Positions 36,068 through 46,517 are shown, counted from the first letter of the stretch. The stretch: 64,000 nt of DNA from Methylovorus glucosotrophus (GCF_009858335.1 NZ_VMSE01000001.1:1364001-1428000); one strand, 5' to 3'. Numbers and translations are program-made. Notes: generated by a model from the sequence alone, not told the origin.

Positions 36068-37747
36068 TCAAGCTTGATCTGGCTTGGCAACGGTGAGTAT
36101 CGCGCCAGGCACAATACGTGAACCGCTTATCTTGTTCCAGCGCTGCAACTCATCCCGGGCGACATCGAATTTTCTGGCGATGCTCTCCAGCGTATCGCCA
36201 CGCTGTACGATGTAGCGCTGCTTCTTTTTGCTGGCCACCAGCTTGGCCTTGCTCACTTCAGCCTTGCGGTTTGCGGAGCTTGCGACAACGGCTTTGCTGA
36301 TGGAGGCAGGGGCGGAAGCGACGTTCAGTATCTGGCCGGGTTTCAGTTTAGAGGACTTTAACTGATTTTGTGCCATCAACTGCTGCGTGGATAATTTGTA
36401 GCGTTTTGCAATGCTGAGCAGCGTGTCTTTGCCGGTTACCTTATAGCGAATAATGCGGGTGCTTTCCACTGCAGCAGCAGGCTCGGCGATATTCACATGC
36501 TCGGCCATCACGATGTTGGCGTCGGTTTTGCTGTCACTGTCCATGGGTACAAGCAGGGGCCTTGCCATGATCAGGTTATCACGCGATGGCAGATCATTCA
36601 CGTTGCGTAGTTCGGCAAGTGGAATTCCAAATTTGCGGGCAATGTTTGCCATGCGCTCGCCTCGTTTGGCATGGTAGGTCTGCCAGCTGACCAATGGCTT
36701 GTCGTAAGCCTCCAGATTGGCCTTGAAAGTTTCTGCGGTGCCTATCGGCAACAGGATTTCATGCGCGCTACCGCTCGCAGTCAGTACCGGCCGGTTGTAC
36801 TCGGGATTGAGCGACGAAAACTCTTCAAACGAAATTTCGGCCAGCTTGGCGGCCAGGTGGGCATCAATCTGTTGCGGCGCGGTGACTTTGGTGAAATATG
36901 GCCGGTTGGGGATGGTCTGGATGTTCAAGCCGTAGAGTTCAGGATTGGTCATGATGTTTTTGACCGCTTGCAGCTTGGGAACGTAATTTCGGGTTTCGGG
37001 AGGAAGGGGCAGGCTGTTGTAATCGGTGGGCAGGCCTTGCTGTCGGTTGCGCGCAATCGCTCGGCTGACAGTGCCTTCGCCCGCATTGTAGGCCGCGAGC
37101 GCGAGATCCCAGGTGCCAAACATCAGATGCAGCTTCTGCAGGTAGGTCAATGCGGCATCAGTGGCTGCCGTCACATCGCGGCGACTATCCACCCACCAGT
37201 CCTGCTTGAGCCCAAAATTCTTGCCCGTGGACGGAATGAATTGCCAGATGCCCGAGGCATGGCTTTTGGAATATGCCTGTGGATTGAACGCACTCTCTAC
37301 CATGGGCAACAGTGCAATTTCCGTAGGCATGCCGCGTTTTTCAACCTCGACCACTACGTGATACAGATAGCGCTGGCTGCGCTCTACCATGCGTCTTACA
37401 TAGTCAGGACGGGCGGCATACCAGGCTTCATGGGTCGCGGTGTAGGGGGAGTCTACCTCTGGCATGCCATAGCCATTGCGTATGCGTTGCCACAGATTAT
37501 CGGTCGAAACTTGCGCCAGTTCGGCGGCGGAATGGCCCGGCTGGCTGCTTGCCAGCTCTGGTACGTAGTTCAATACCGGATCGTTCTGCAAGCGTGAGGA
37601 AAACTGGATCGAGGGGTCAATGCTACTGTCGCGTATGGGTTCGCTGAGAACGATGATGTCATCACCAGCAAGGTTGCGGTCTGCATAGACGGGGAAGGAA
37701 AACGGAAATGCCAGGATAACCAGCTTCAGTATGCGTTGCATAGTCAT
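36068..37747 (-). CDS. mltD: Membrane-bound lytic murein transglycosylase D with three LysM repeats
   Basis: About 559 residues: a signal peptide (LKLVILAFPFSFPVYA), a family-1 lytic transglycosylase domain with the catalytic glutamate in PMVESAFNPQAYSKSHASG and AAYNAGEGTV, then three LysM repeats near the C-terminus (YHAKRGERM, YKVTGKDTL, YIVQRGDTL). It cleaves peptidoglycan glycan strands with anhydro-ring formation. Unlike E. coli MltD no lipobox is seen in the signal peptide. The N-terminal start is uncertain; 37747 gives a normal signal peptide. Confidence 0.88.
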   Translation of the reverse strand: MTMQRILKLVILAFPFSFPVYADRNLAGDDIIVLSEPIRDSSIDPSIQFSSRLQNDPVLNYVPELASSQPGHSAAELAQVSTDNLWQRIRNGYGMPEVDSPYTATHEAWYAARPDYVRRMVERSQRYLYHVVVEVEKRGMPTEIALLPMVESAFNPQAYSKSHASGIWQFIPSTGKNFGLKQDWWVDSRRDVTAATDAALTYLQKLHLMFGTWDLALAAYNAGEGTVSRAIARNRQQGLPTDYNSLPLPPETRNYVPKLQAVKNIMTNPELYGLNIQTIPNRPYFTKVTAPQQIDAHLAAKLAEISFEEFSSLNPEYNRPVLTASGSAHEILLPIGTAETFKANLEAYDKPLVSWQTYHAKRGERMANIARKFGIPLAELRNVNDLPSRDNLIMARPLLVPMDSDSKTDANIVMAEHVNIAEPAAAVESTRIIRYKVTGKDTLLSIAKRYKLSTQQLMAQNQLKSSKLKPGQILNVASAPASISKAVVASSANRKAEVSKAKLVASKKKQRYIVQRGDTLESIARKFDVARDELQRWNKISGSRIVPGAILTVAKPDQA

Positions 37748-37849
37748 GAGGCGATGTCTTAAATAGCTGAAATTCATGCAATAGTAGCCAATGCCCGCCT
37801 TCAAAGTCAAGGCAAAGTTCAGCTTTAACATGTTCAATTATGTTAATGA

Positions 37850-38602
37850 TTAAAAATGATTTCTCATTTCGCGGATGGCGGTAAAAACAACGAGCGGATT
37901 CGCTTCATGTATGCCGGAAGCTTGCTGGATGGCTGGGCTTGCACAGCGCAGGAAAGGATTGCTCTCGCGCTCGATGGCAAGTGTGCTGGGCAAGCTGGGC
38001 AGACCTTGCTGTCTCAACTGCGCGACTTGCGCCTGTCTTGCCAGCAGGGCGGTGTTGGTGGGGTCCAGCTGTCGGGCGAATTTCAAATTGTGTTCGGTGT
38101 ATTCATGCGTGCAATAGACGGCAGTTTCCGCTGGCAGCGCGGCCAGCTTGTTGAGTGAATCCAGCATCTGGGCAGGCGTTCCCTCAAACAGGCGGCCACA
38201 GCCTGCACTGAACAGGGTATCGCCACAGAATAGAAGCTTTGCGCCATAATAGGCCACATGTCCGAGCGTATGGCCAGGGACTTCGAGCACGGTCAGCGAC
38301 AAGGGCAGGAAGTCGAGCTCTATCTGGTCGCCCTCATGCACCGGTTGATGTGTGAAGGCATAGTTTTCGCGTGCCGGGGCATATACCCGAGCCCCGGTTT
38401 CGTGTTGCAGTCTTTCCACGCCGCCGATATGGTCGTTGTGATGGTGAGTGATGAGGATGGTCTGGAGTTGAAGCCCGGATGCGGCGAGTTGCTGCAATAC
38501 GGGTTCTGCATCGCCTGGATCAACCACTGCCGCCTGGCCATGGGCGTGTAGCATCCAGATGTAGTTATCTGAAAATGCCTGAATGGGAATAATGTCATAC
38601 AT
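37850..38602 (-). CDS. gloB: Hydroxyacylglutathione hydrolase (glyoxalase II)
   Basis: A 250-residue metallo-beta-lactamase-fold enzyme with the metal motif THHHNDHIGG near residue 53, GHTLGHVAY near residue 110 and LFCGDTLFSAGCGRLFEG near residue 127. It hydrolyses S-lactoylglutathione to lactate and glutathione; related activity on S-formylglutathione is not implied. Its start codon lies only 28 bp from the divergent methyltransferase-like gene. Confidence 0.93.
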   Translation of the reverse strand: MYDIIPIQAFSDNYIWMLHAHGQAAVVDPGDAEPVLQQLAASGLQLQTILITHHHNDHIGGVERLQHETGARVYAPARENYAFTHQPVHEGDQIELDFLPLSLTVLEVPGHTLGHVAYYGAKLLFCGDTLFSAGCGRLFEGTPAQMLDSLNKLAALPAETAVYCTHEYTEHNLKFARQLDPTNTALLARQAQVAQLRQQGLPSLPSTLAIERESNPFLRCASPAIQQASGIHEANPLVVFTAIREMRNHF

Positions 38603-38630
38603 GATGGGATACTTCGATGTTGAGGAATAA

Positions 38631-39350
38631 ATGTCAATAGACGATCAGCAGTCATGGCTGGCAAAGCCTATTGGTGCCTATCTGCTGGAACGCGAGCAAT
38701 GTCTGTTCGACCAGGCCGTGGCCGATGTGTTCGGCTTCAATGCCCTGCAAATTGGCCTGCCGCAAGCCAATTTACTGCAACAATGCCGCATGCCATTCAT
38801 GTTTCACACGGATCAGGAGCGCGGCGAAGTGCTTAGTGATTCCACCCAGCTGCCTTTTTCTGCGAATACCATCGATTTATTGCTCATGCCCCACACTCTG
38901 GATTTCAGTGAGGATCCGCACCAGACCCTGCGCGAAGCCGAGCGGGTACTGGTGGCAGAAGGGCACCTCATGATCAGTGGCTTCAACCCGCTCAGCAGCT
39001 GGGGCGTGAAGCGTATGCTAGGCAAGCGGCAAGGGTACCCCTGGCATGGCAACTTTTTACCTTTGTTACGCATTAAGGATTGGCTAGCCTTGCTGGGTTT
39101 TGAGATAATCAGCACCGGCATGACCTGCTATGCGCCACCCTGGGTCAGCGCACGCTGGCTGGAGCGCAGCCGTTTTCTGGATCAGGCAGGTGGGCGTTGG
39201 TGGCCGATGCGCGGCGGCGTGTATTTTGTGGTGGCCCGCAAACGCGTGCTGGGCATGCGGGTGATCCGTCCCAACTGGAATGCTGCCAGAATCAAGCCAC
39301 GGCTGGTTGCATCGCCCAGCCAGAAAATCAAACGAAATCGAGACAAATAA
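38631..39350 (+). CDS. SAM-dependent methyltransferase-like protein
   Basis: A 239-residue protein with the class I methyltransferase layout. The post-motif regions [19 protein letters not shown] and [21 protein letters not shown] are clear, but the SAM-binding loop is degenerate (LQIGLPQ in place of DxGxGxG). The same gene commonly stands between gloB and rnhA in betaproteobacteria; its substrate is unknown. A GAGG box lies before the ATG. Confidence 0.72.
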   Translation: MSIDDQQSWLAKPIGAYLLEREQCLFDQAVADVFGFNALQIGLPQANLLQQCRMPFMFHTDQERGEVLSDSTQLPFSANTIDLLLMPHTLDFSEDPHQTLREAERVLVAEGHLMISGFNPLSSWGVKRMLGKRQGYPWHGNFLPLLRIKDWLALLGFEIISTGMTCYAPPWVSARWLERSRFLDQAGGRWWPMRGGVYFVVARKRVLGMRVIRPNWNAARIKPRLVASPSQKIKRNRDK

Positions 39351-39352
39351 TT

Positions 39353-39817
39353 ATGGCAGTTGAAGAAGGTTGCGTCGTCATCTACGCCGATGGCGCATGC
39401 AAAGGGAACCCCGGCCCCGGCGGTTGGGGCGCATGGCTGGCCATGGGCGGTCATGAGAAAGAAATGTGTGGCGGAGAATTGCTCACCACGAATAATCGCA
39501 TGGAGCTGACTGCTGTCATTCGTGCATTGCAGGCATTGAAGCGGCCTTGCCAAGTCAAAATCTACACCGATTCCGTGTATGTTCAAAAAGGCATTACCGA
39601 ATGGATGACCGGCTGGAAAGCGCGCAACTGGCGTACCAGCGACAAGAAGCCCGTCAAGAACGAAGACCTCTGGCGCGAATTGGATCAAACCGTGCAGCCG
39701 CACAATATTGAATGGCTGTGGGTGAAAGGGCACGCAGGTAACGCGGGCAATGAGCGTGCCGATGCCCTGGCGAATCAGGGGGTGCTGCAAGCCTTGGAGG
39801 CGAAAGAACGCGCATGA
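39353..39817 (+). CDS. rnhA: Ribonuclease HI
   Basis: A 154-residue enzyme with all catalytic residues: [37 protein letters not shown], and the later histidine and aspartate in [13 protein letters not shown]. It removes RNA from RNA-DNA hybrids. The start at 39353 is chosen because it gives the normal N-terminus and follows the previous stop by 2 bp; a longer in-frame ORF from 39197 is not credible. Confidence 0.95.
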   Translation: MAVEEGCVVIYADGACKGNPGPGGWGAWLAMGGHEKEMCGGELLTTNNRMELTAVIRALQALKRPCQVKIYTDSVYVQKGITEWMTGWKARNWRTSDKKPVKNEDLWRELDQTVQPHNIEWLWVKGHAGNAGNERADALANQGVLQALEAKERA

Positions 39818-40518
39818 GACAGATATTTCTGGATACGGAAACTACCGGCCTTTATCCCGCACAAGGCCATCGCATTATTGAAATTGCGGCGGTGGAGGTC
39901 ATCAATCGCCGCATTACCAGCCAGCATTACCATGTCTACCTTAATCCCGACCGCGAGATAGATGCCGGGGCGCAGGAAGTCCACGGCATTACCCTGGAGT
40001 TTTTACAGGACAAGCCACGCTTTGCCGATGTCGTCGGCGAGTTTCTGGATTTTGTGCAGGATTCCGAGCTGATTATTCATAACGCCCCGTTTGATGTCGG
40101 CTTTCTGAACGCCGAATTGGGCCGCATTGAAAAGCCCGGCATCGAGTCCGTTGCCAGTGGCATTATCGACACGCTGAAGATGGCCAAGGAAATGCGTCCA
40201 GGGCAGCGTAACAACCTGGATGCCTTGTGCCGCCATTTTGGTATTGATAATTCCAAGCGCACCTTGCACGGCGCCTTGCTCGATGCCGAGCTGCTCGCGG
40301 ATGTGTATCTGGCGATGACGCGTGGTCAGGAGAGTCTGATCATCGACATGCTGGATACCCCGGTGCATAACGATGATAATGATGCCCTACAGATACAGGC
40401 CATCTCGCAAAAAGTGGTGTTGGCGGATGAGACCGAAACTGCGGCCCACCAGCAATACCTGCAAGGTCTCGCCAAGGGCGGGGCATGTGTCTGGCAAGAG
40501 TTGCAGCAAACCGAATAA
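39814..40518 (+). CDS. dnaQ: DNA polymerase III epsilon subunit (3'-5' proofreading exonuclease)
   Basis: A 234-residue DEDDh exonuclease: FLDTETTGL (Exo I), [10 protein letters not shown] (Exo II) and [14 protein letters not shown] (Exo III). A C-terminal tail probably binds the alpha subunit. It proofreads during chromosome replication. Its ATG overlaps the rnhA stop by 4 bp, and it is followed by the rfb genes after 16 bp. Confidence 0.94.
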   Translation: MRQIFLDTETTGLYPAQGHRIIEIAAVEVINRRITSQHYHVYLNPDREIDAGAQEVHGITLEFLQDKPRFADVVGEFLDFVQDSELIIHNAPFDVGFLNAELGRIEKPGIESVASGIIDTLKMAKEMRPGQRNNLDALCRHFGIDNSKRTLHGALLDAELLADVYLAMTRGQESLIIDMLDTPVHNDDNDALQIQAISQKVVLADETETAAHQQYLQGLAKGGACVWQELQQTE

Positions 40519-40534
40519 TCGAAAGCAATTAATC

Positions 40535-41611
40535 TTGAACAATACGATTCTGGTAACAGGTGGCGCGGGTTTCATAGGCGCCAATTTTGTGCTGGACTGG
40601 CTGGCGGCTGGTCTGGGACGCGTTGTCAATCTGGACAAACTTACCTATGCAGGCAATCTGCAAAATCTGCAGGATGTAGCACAGCATCCAGATCATGTCT
40701 TCGTGCATGGTGATATCGGAGACCGGGCACTGGTAGCCAAGCTTCTCGCTGAGCACAAACCCCGCGCCATTCTTAATTTTGCTGCGGAAAGCCATGTCGA
40801 CCGCTCCATTCATGGGCCGGAAGACTTTATTCAGACCAATGTCGTCGGTACTTTTCACCTGCTGGAGGAGGCTCGCCACTACTGGAGCAGCCTGGATACT
40901 AGTGAGCAGGGTGCATTCCGCTTTCTGCATGTATCCACCGATGAAGTTTATGGCACGCTGGCGGCGCATGATCCGGCCTTTACCGAGACTAAGCCTTATG
41001 CGCCGAATAGCCCTTACTCGGCATCCAAGGCGGCTTCCGACCATCTGGTCCGCGCATATCAACACACATACGGCCTGCCTACCTTAACTACCAATTGCTC
41101 CAACAATTACGGCCCGTATCATTTTCCTGAAAAACTCATCCCGCTGTGCCTGCTGAATGCCCTGGCGGGCAAGCCATTGCCTATCTATGGCGACGGTCAG
41201 CAGATTCGTGACTGGCTCTATGTGAAAGACCATTGCAGTGCCATTCGCCGCGTGCTGGAAGCCGGACGGGTGGGGGAAACCTATAACGTTGGTGGCTGGA
41301 ATGAAAAGGCCAATCTGGATGTGGTGCAATTGCTGTGTGACATCCTCGACAGCTTGCAGCCTCGTAAGGATGGGCAGAGTTACCGGGAGCAGATCACGTT
41401 CGTCAAAGACCGGCCAGGCCATGATCGCCGCTATGCCATTGATGCCAGCAAGCTATACAGCGAGCTGGGCTGGAAACCGCAGGAAAGTTTTGAAACCGGC
41501 ATCCGCAAAACCGTGGCCTGGTATCTGGAGCATCAGGATTGGGTTGAGAACGTTAACTCTGGCGAATATCGCCGCTGGCTGGATCAGCATTATGCGGAGA
41601 GCGCAGCATGA
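40535..41611 (+). CDS. rfbB: dTDP-glucose 4,6-dehydratase
   Basis: A 358-residue extended SDR enzyme with [11 protein letters not shown] at the N-terminus, the catalytic [11 protein letters not shown] and the substrate block [14 protein letters not shown]. It converts dTDP-glucose to dTDP-4-keto-6-deoxyglucose. A TTG start at 40535 gives the usual N-terminus (NNTILVTGG); the longer frame from 40373 would lie inside dnaQ. It is the first of four dTDP-L-rhamnose genes. Confidence 0.94.
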   Translation: MNNTILVTGGAGFIGANFVLDWLAAGLGRVVNLDKLTYAGNLQNLQDVAQHPDHVFVHGDIGDRALVAKLLAEHKPRAILNFAAESHVDRSIHGPEDFIQTNVVGTFHLLEEARHYWSSLDTSEQGAFRFLHVSTDEVYGTLAAHDPAFTETKPYAPNSPYSASKAASDHLVRAYQHTYGLPTLTTNCSNNYGPYHFPEKLIPLCLLNALAGKPLPIYGDGQQIRDWLYVKDHCSAIRRVLEAGRVGETYNVGGWNEKANLDVVQLLCDILDSLQPRKDGQSYREQITFVKDRPGHDRRYAIDASKLYSELGWKPQESFETGIRKTVAWYLEHQDWVENVNSGEYRRWLDQHYAESAA

Positions 41612-42486
41612 GAAAAGGCATTATCCTCGCCGGAGGTTCCGGCACGCGGCTTTACCCGGTGACGCAGGCCGTCTCCAAACAGCTGCTGCCGGTTTACGAC
41701 AAGCCCATGGTGTACTACCCGCTGTCGACGCTGATGCTGTCTGGCATCCGCGATATCCTGCTGATTTCCACGCCGCAGGATACGCCGCGTTTTGAGCAAT
41801 TGCTGGGGGATGGCAGCCAGTGGGGCATTCATATTCAATATGCCGTTCAGGCATCGCCTGACGGGCTGGCCCAGGCGTTTCTGATTGGCCGCGAGTTCCT
41901 GGGCAATGCACCCAGCACGCTGGTCCTGGGTGACAATATTTTTTACGGGCATGATCTGGGCAGCGACCTGCATGCCGCCGCCCATCGTACCAGTGGTGCC
42001 ACGGTATTTGCTTATCCGGTGAATGATCCTGAGCGCTATGGCGTGGTGGAATTCAATGAGCAAGGCCAGGCGGTGAGTCTGGAGGAAAAACCAGCTACGC
42101 CAAAATCCCGTTACGCAGTCACCGGGTTGTATTTCTACGATAACCAGGTGAGCGATATCGCGGCATCGCTCAAGCCATCGCCACGCGGTGAGCTGGAAAT
42201 TACCGACATCAACAATCATTACCTGGCTACGGGCCAGCTCAAGGTGGAAGTGATGGGGCGTGGTCATGCCTGGCTGGATACCGGCACGCACGAGTCCTTG
42301 CTGGAGGCCTCGTTGTTTATAGAAACCATTGAAAAGCGGCAAGGCCTCAAAGTGGCCTGCCCGGAAGAAATTGCCTACCGCATGGGCTATATTGATGCCA
42401 CCAAGGTGGAAGAGATTGCCGCTTTGTACAGCAAGAATGGCTACGGCCAATATCTGACGCGCATGCTGAAAGAAAGGGTGTTTTGA
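41608..42486 (+). CDS. rfbA: Glucose-1-phosphate thymidylyltransferase
   Basis: A 292-residue nucleotidyltransferase: [16 protein letters not shown] at the N-terminus, then LGDNIFYG and the [10 protein letters not shown] block. It makes dTDP-glucose from dTTP and glucose 1-phosphate, the first step of dTDP-rhamnose synthesis. It overlaps rfbB by 4 bp (ATGA) and rfbC by one base. Confidence 0.95.
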   Translation: MRKGIILAGGSGTRLYPVTQAVSKQLLPVYDKPMVYYPLSTLMLSGIRDILLISTPQDTPRFEQLLGDGSQWGIHIQYAVQASPDGLAQAFLIGREFLGNAPSTLVLGDNIFYGHDLGSDLHAAAHRTSGATVFAYPVNDPERYGVVEFNEQGQAVSLEEKPATPKSRYAVTGLYFYDNQVSDIAASLKPSPRGELEITDINNHYLATGQLKVEVMGRGHAWLDTGTHESLLEASLFIETIEKRQGLKVACPEEIAYRMGYIDATKVEEIAALYSKNGYGQYLTRMLKERVF

Positions 42487-43031
42487 TGCAAGTCGTTGCA
42501 ACAGGTTTGCCAGATGTGCTGATTTTTGAACCCAAAGTGTTTGGCGATGCCCGGGGATTCTTTTTCGAGAGCTACAACCAGAATACATTTCAAGCCCTGA
42601 CGGGTCTCAGCCCCAATTTTGTGCAGGATAATCATTCTGCTTCTGCCAAGGGCGTATTGCGCGGACTGCATTATCAGATTCGGCAGCCCCAGGGTAAGCT
42701 GGTGCGGGTGGTGGCGGGCGAAGTGCTGGATGTGGCCGTGGATATGCGCAAAAGCTCCCCCAGCTTTGGGCGCTGGACCAGTGCGATCCTCTCGGCAGAA
42801 AACCGCCGGCAGATGTGGGTGCCAGAAGGCTTTGCCCATGGATTTGTCGTGTTATCCGAGTTTGCCGAGTTTTTGTACAAAACCACCGATTTTTATGCCC
42901 CCGAGCATGAGTGCTGCATACGTTGGGATGACCCCACGCTGAACATTGACTGGCAACTGACCGCACCGCCTGCGCTTTCTGCCAAAGACAGCCGTGGACT
43001 GGATTTCCTGTTAGCGCCTTGTTTCGATTAA
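42486..43031 (+). CDS. rfbC: dTDP-4-dehydrorhamnose 3,5-epimerase
   Basis: A 181-residue cupin-fold epimerase with FFFESYN near residue 27, the catalytic histidine in GLHYQIRQPQGKLVRV, and VPEGFAHGFVVLSE. It epimerises dTDP-4-keto-6-deoxyglucose at C3 and C5. ATG 42486 shares one base with the rfbA stop (TGATG); an in-frame TTG just before it is less likely. Confidence 0.94.
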   Translation: MQVVATGLPDVLIFEPKVFGDARGFFFESYNQNTFQALTGLSPNFVQDNHSASAKGVLRGLHYQIRQPQGKLVRVVAGEVLDVAVDMRKSSPSFGRWTSAILSAENRRQMWVPEGFAHGFVVLSEFAEFLYKTTDFYAPEHECCIRWDDPTLNIDWQLTAPPALSAKDSRGLDFLLAPCFD

Positions 43032-43052
43032 CTTTCCCCTGAATCGCTCCCA

Positions 43053-43958
43053 TTGACTTCTCCCCGTATCTTACTCACCGGTGTGCATGGTCAGGTTGGT
43101 CATGCATTGTTGCCCATGCTGGCTACCTGGGGCACGGTCACGGCGCTGGATCGCGCTGCGCTCAATTTATCTGACGCGGCCGCCATCCGTAAAACTGTGC
43201 GCACATTGCGCCCCGATGTGATTGTGAATCCCGCTGCCTATACCGCAGTGGACAAGGCCGAAACCGAACCCGATCTGGCGTATGCGATTAATGCTGAAGC
43301 GCCGCGCATCCTGGCGGAAGAGGCGGCAGAGCTGGGCGCGCGCATGGTGCATTACTCAACGGATTATGTGTTTGATGGCCGCGCCAGCAAGCCCTATCGC
43401 GAAACCGACATGACCAACCCTCTTGGCGTCTATGGTGCCAGCAAGCTGGCAGGGGAAAAGGCCGTGCAACAGGCTGGTCCGCAGCATCTCATCTTGCGGA
43501 CCAGCTGGGTATATGGCGCTTATGGCAAGAATTTCCTGCATACCATCCTGCGGCTCGCCCGCGAGCGCGATAGTCTGGGCATTGTCGCAGATCAATTTGG
43601 TGCACCCACCAGCAGTCACGATATCGCTAGCGCAACGCTTACCCTGTTGAAATCCTGGCAACCAGAGCTCAGTGGTATTTATCACCTCACCAACAGCGGA
43701 TACACCAGCTGGTATGGCTTTGCTGTCGCCATCCTGCAAGCGTATGAAGGACTGCAGGCCGAGCGCGACTTGCCGCCATTGCGCGTGTCTTCGGAGGCAG
43801 TAAGGGCGATCACGACGGCCGAATATCCGACCCCGGCAGCCCGGCCAGCCAATTCACGGCTGGATGGTGATTTGCTGGAGCAGGATTGGAGTCTCAGGCT
43901 ACAGGATTGGGGTCAGGCTTTGGTGCAGGTGATGGAAACACCTGCGCTGTTAGGGTAA
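43053..43958 (+). CDS. rfbD: dTDP-4-dehydrorhamnose reductase
   Basis: A 301-residue SDR-type reductase with LTGVHGQVG at the N-terminus, VNPAAYTAVDKAE, YSTDYVFDG and the catalytic GVYGASKLAGE. It makes dTDP-L-rhamnose, the donor for lipopolysaccharide or other surface glycans. It begins with TTG 21 bp after rfbC. No glycosyltransferases follow; the next gene is convergent. Confidence 0.93.
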   Translation: MTSPRILLTGVHGQVGHALLPMLATWGTVTALDRAALNLSDAAAIRKTVRTLRPDVIVNPAAYTAVDKAETEPDLAYAINAEAPRILAEEAAELGARMVHYSTDYVFDGRASKPYRETDMTNPLGVYGASKLAGEKAVQQAGPQHLILRTSWVYGAYGKNFLHTILRLARERDSLGIVADQFGAPTSSHDIASATLTLLKSWQPELSGIYHLTNSGYTSWYGFAVAILQAYEGLQAERDLPPLRVSSEAVRAITTAEYPTPAARPANSRLDGDLLEQDWSLRLQDWGQALVQVMETPALLG

Positions 43959-44010
43959 AGCCCGGGTAAGTCTGCGAGAACGTTACCGAAGGGCGGGAAA
44001 CTGATAACGC

Positions 44011-44451
44011 TCAGGCGAGCGCATCAGCCCAGCTGTTTGGCGTTTCATACAGACGTACGCGTTCCAGCTTCAGATGATTGCCATATACATCCTGATAACG
44101 GCTATTCAGGATACGAAACGCTTCTGCCGCCATGTTTTCGGCAGTTGGCACGCTCTCCATCACCACCGTTTTATGATTGGGCAGGCTGTTGAGGAAGTTC
44201 AGCACATCCGCATCGCCCTTGTAGACCAGAAACGCATGATCCCATACGTCCACCACACTCTCGCGTGCAATGGCTTTAACGTCGGAGAAGTCCATCACCA
44301 TGCCGTTATCGGAGCTGCCATCCTGCTGGATGATGTCGCCCGACAGGGTAATTTCCATGGCGTAACGATGGCCGTGCAGATTGCGGCATTGGCTTTTGTG
44401 GCAGGGGATGCGATGACCGGCATCGAATTCAAGGCGGGTAGTAATTTGCAT
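44011..44451 (-). CDS. queD: 6-Pyruvoyl-tetrahydropterin synthase family protein (QueD-like)
   Basis: A 146-residue T-fold enzyme with zinc-binding histidines in FDAGHRIP and NLHGHRY and a nearby cysteine in SQCRNLHGH, the arrangement of 6-carboxy-tetrahydropterin synthase. The usual role is the second step of queuosine and 7-deazaguanine synthesis from dihydroneopterin triphosphate. Because this organism also makes methanopterin, a pterin role in that pathway cannot be excluded. No other que genes lie nearby. Confidence 0.82.
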   Translation of the reverse strand: MQITTRLEFDAGHRIPCHKSQCRNLHGHRYAMEITLSGDIIQQDGSSDNGMVMDFSDVKAIARESVVDVWDHAFLVYKGDADVLNFLNSLPNHKTVVMESVPTAENMAAEAFRILNSRYQDVYGNHLKLERVRLYETPNSWADALA

Positions 44452-44546
44452 GGCGGGATTATAGCAGGTGTCGCGAGGCGGCTGTCTCCACCCCGACGCG
44501 AATTTCTATGCAAAACAGGGCGTTTGCCAGAATATCTTGCCCCTAT

Positions 44547-45470
44547 TCAGAGCAGGCCTCGCACATGCGCGACGGCGCTCTCTGCTAGCGCGGGCAGCGC
44601 ATAGCCACCTTCCAGCACCGAGACGATACGCCCTTGCGCATGCTGATCGGCTATCTTTCTGGCAAAGGCCGTTATCCAGCTGTAATCCTCGGCCTCCAGT
44701 TTCAATCCCGCCAGCGGGTCATCCCGATGCGCATCAAATCCGGCGGAGATCATGATTAATTGTGGTTTGAAACGGGCAAGCGCCGGCGCAATTTCCCTTT
44801 CCACGACTTCCCGGAAGGCTGGACCGCTGGTGCCGGCAGGCAGCGGGACATTGATCATGTTGGCGCTGCGCGTATCAGCGCCGCGATGCGGGTAAAAGGG
44901 ATGCTGAAACGTGGAGCACAGTATGACATGCGCATTGTCGCGAAAAATGTCTTCGGTGCCATCACCATGGTGGACATCGAAATCCAGGATAGCCACACGG
45001 TCCAGCTTGTGCTGACTCAGGGCATGCGCCGTGGCGACGGCCACATGGTTGAAGATGCAAAAGCCTGCGGCATTGCTGCGCCCGGCGTGATGTCCAGGCG
45101 GACGGGTGCAGCAGAAGGCGCGCTGCGCTTTGCCTGACATGACCAGGTCTACTCCAAGTATCGCGGCTCCACTGGCGTGCAGGCAGGCTGACAGGGTCAT
45201 CGGCCCCATGGCCGTGTCGGCATCCAGCCGCACCAATCCGGCTGGGGGTGAAAGCTGGCGTATGCGGGCAATATAACCCGCGCTATGGACGCGGGCCAGT
45301 TGCGTATCCGTGGCGGCAGGGGCCTCATACAAGCTGAGTTGCTTGATCAGACCGCTGGCCGCGAGTGCTTCATGGATGGCCGTGATGCGGGCGGGGGATT
45401 CCGGGTGTTTGCCATCCATCACATGCAACAGGCTGTCCGGATGGCTGATCATGGCAGTGGTCATAAGCAC
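44547..45470 (-). CDS. Histone deacetylase-like amidohydrolase
   Basis: A 307-residue class II deacetylase-family protein with RPPGHHAGRSNAAGFCIFNH, the zinc site DFDVHHGDG, SAGFDAHRDDPL and a late EGGYAL. All zinc ligands and the paired histidines are present. Bacterial members deacetylate polyamines, acetoin-related compounds or proteins; the substrate here is unknown. Three alternative ATG codons lie in the first seven positions. Confidence 0.88.
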   Translation of the reverse strand: MLMTTAMISHPDSLLHVMDGKHPESPARITAIHEALAASGLIKQLSLYEAPAATDTQLARVHSAGYIARIRQLSPPAGLVRLDADTAMGPMTLSACLHASGAAILGVDLVMSGKAQRAFCCTRPPGHHAGRSNAAGFCIFNHVAVATAHALSQHKLDRVAILDFDVHHGDGTEDIFRDNAHVILCSTFQHPFYPHRGADTRSANMINVPLPAGTSGPAFREVVEREIAPALARFKPQLIMISAGFDAHRDDPLAGLKLEAEDYSWITAFARKIADQHAQGRIVSVLEGGYALPALAESAVAHVRGLL

Positions 45471-45590
45471 GACTCCAGTCTGAATGAGTAAGAGTTGTCA
45501 TCGGCTGGGATAGGTGAGGGGGATTGCTGTTCCCACCCGTTACTCAGCTTGCTGTTGTCTGTCCATCTCAGCAGCCCGCCAGAAAAACTG

Positions 45591-46475
45591 TTAGCGCAAC
45601 AGCTCCTGGGCCATGGATTGGTAATACTGCAGGCGCTCGGGATGAATTTCATGCCGCTCTGCCGCCTCTCTCAGCGCGCAATCTGGTTCCTGCAGGTGGC
45701 GGCAATTATTGAACCGGCATTTGCCGAGATAGGGCCGGAATTCAATGAATGCCCGCTCCAGGGCTTCAATATCGAGATGGTGCAGGCCAAATTCCTGCAG
45801 GCCGGGGGAGTCGATCAAATGGCTATCGGCATCCAGATGGTAAAGATGGGCAGCGGTAGTCGTGTGTTTGCCACTATCCAGCACTTGCGAGACTTCCTGC
45901 GTGCGCACCTGCTGGCCTGGCAGCAGGGCGTTGACGATAGTTGATTTCCCCATGCCGGATTGGCCGACCAGTACGCTGGTGTGACCTTGCAATAAAGGTC
46001 GCAAGGGGCTGATATCCTCATGTGCGGACATATGCACTACGCGATAACCCAAGGCCTCATAGCGCTGCAGCTTGGCCATGGCTTCCTGCTTGTCACCCAG
46101 GTCGCATTTGTTGAGCACAATTACAACTTCAATGCCCGCGGCTTCCGCTGCCAGCAGGCAACGGTTGAGTAACTCTTCGTAAAAGCTGGGCGTGGTAGCC
46201 AGCACGATAATAATCTGGGTGACATTGGCGGCCAGCAGTTTGCTGCGGAAGGCATTGCTGCGATAGAGCAGGCTGGTGCGAGGATGATTGCTTTCGATCA
46301 CGCCCTCGGCCGTGTCGGTGAGCTTGATATTGACGCGGTCACCACAGGCCAGGTCGGTTTTTTTGCCGCGGGTGACGCAGCTGATTTCGCGACCATCGTC
46401 TAACTCCACGCCATAGCGCTTGCCATAGGCGGCAATGACGAGGCCGTGTTGCAGTTCCTGATTTTTCAAAGGCAC
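45591..46475 (-). CDS. rsgA: Ribosome small subunit-dependent GTPase A
   Basis: A 294-residue circularly permuted GTPase: an N-terminal OB fold, then NKCDLG (G4), GQSGMGKSTIVNALL (G1) and DSPGLQEFGL (G3) in permuted order. A C-terminal zinc-binding CRFNNCRH...C block completes it. It helps late 30S subunit maturation. It is followed downstream by the deacetylase gene after a 120-bp gap. Confidence 0.95.
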   Translation of the reverse strand: MPLKNQELQHGLVIAAYGKRYGVELDDGREISCVTRGKKTDLACGDRVNIKLTDTAEGVIESNHPRTSLLYRSNAFRSKLLAANVTQIIIVLATTPSFYEELLNRCLLAAEAAGIEVVIVLNKCDLGDKQEAMAKLQRYEALGYRVVHMSAHEDISPLRPLLQGHTSVLVGQSGMGKSTIVNALLPGQQVRTQEVSQVLDSGKHTTTAAHLYHLDADSHLIDSPGLQEFGLHHLDIEALERAFIEFRPYLGKCRFNNCRHLQEPDCALREAAERHEIHPERLQYYQSMAQELLR

Positions 46476-46517
46476 ATTTCTGTCAGTGGTGATCAGGCAT
46501 GATACCTGTCCCGCGGG

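Noticed and set aside
39197..39352. Longer RNase HI with 52 extra N-terminal residues
   Set aside because: The extension is an out-of-frame read of the methyltransferase gene; the standard start at 39353 fits the family.
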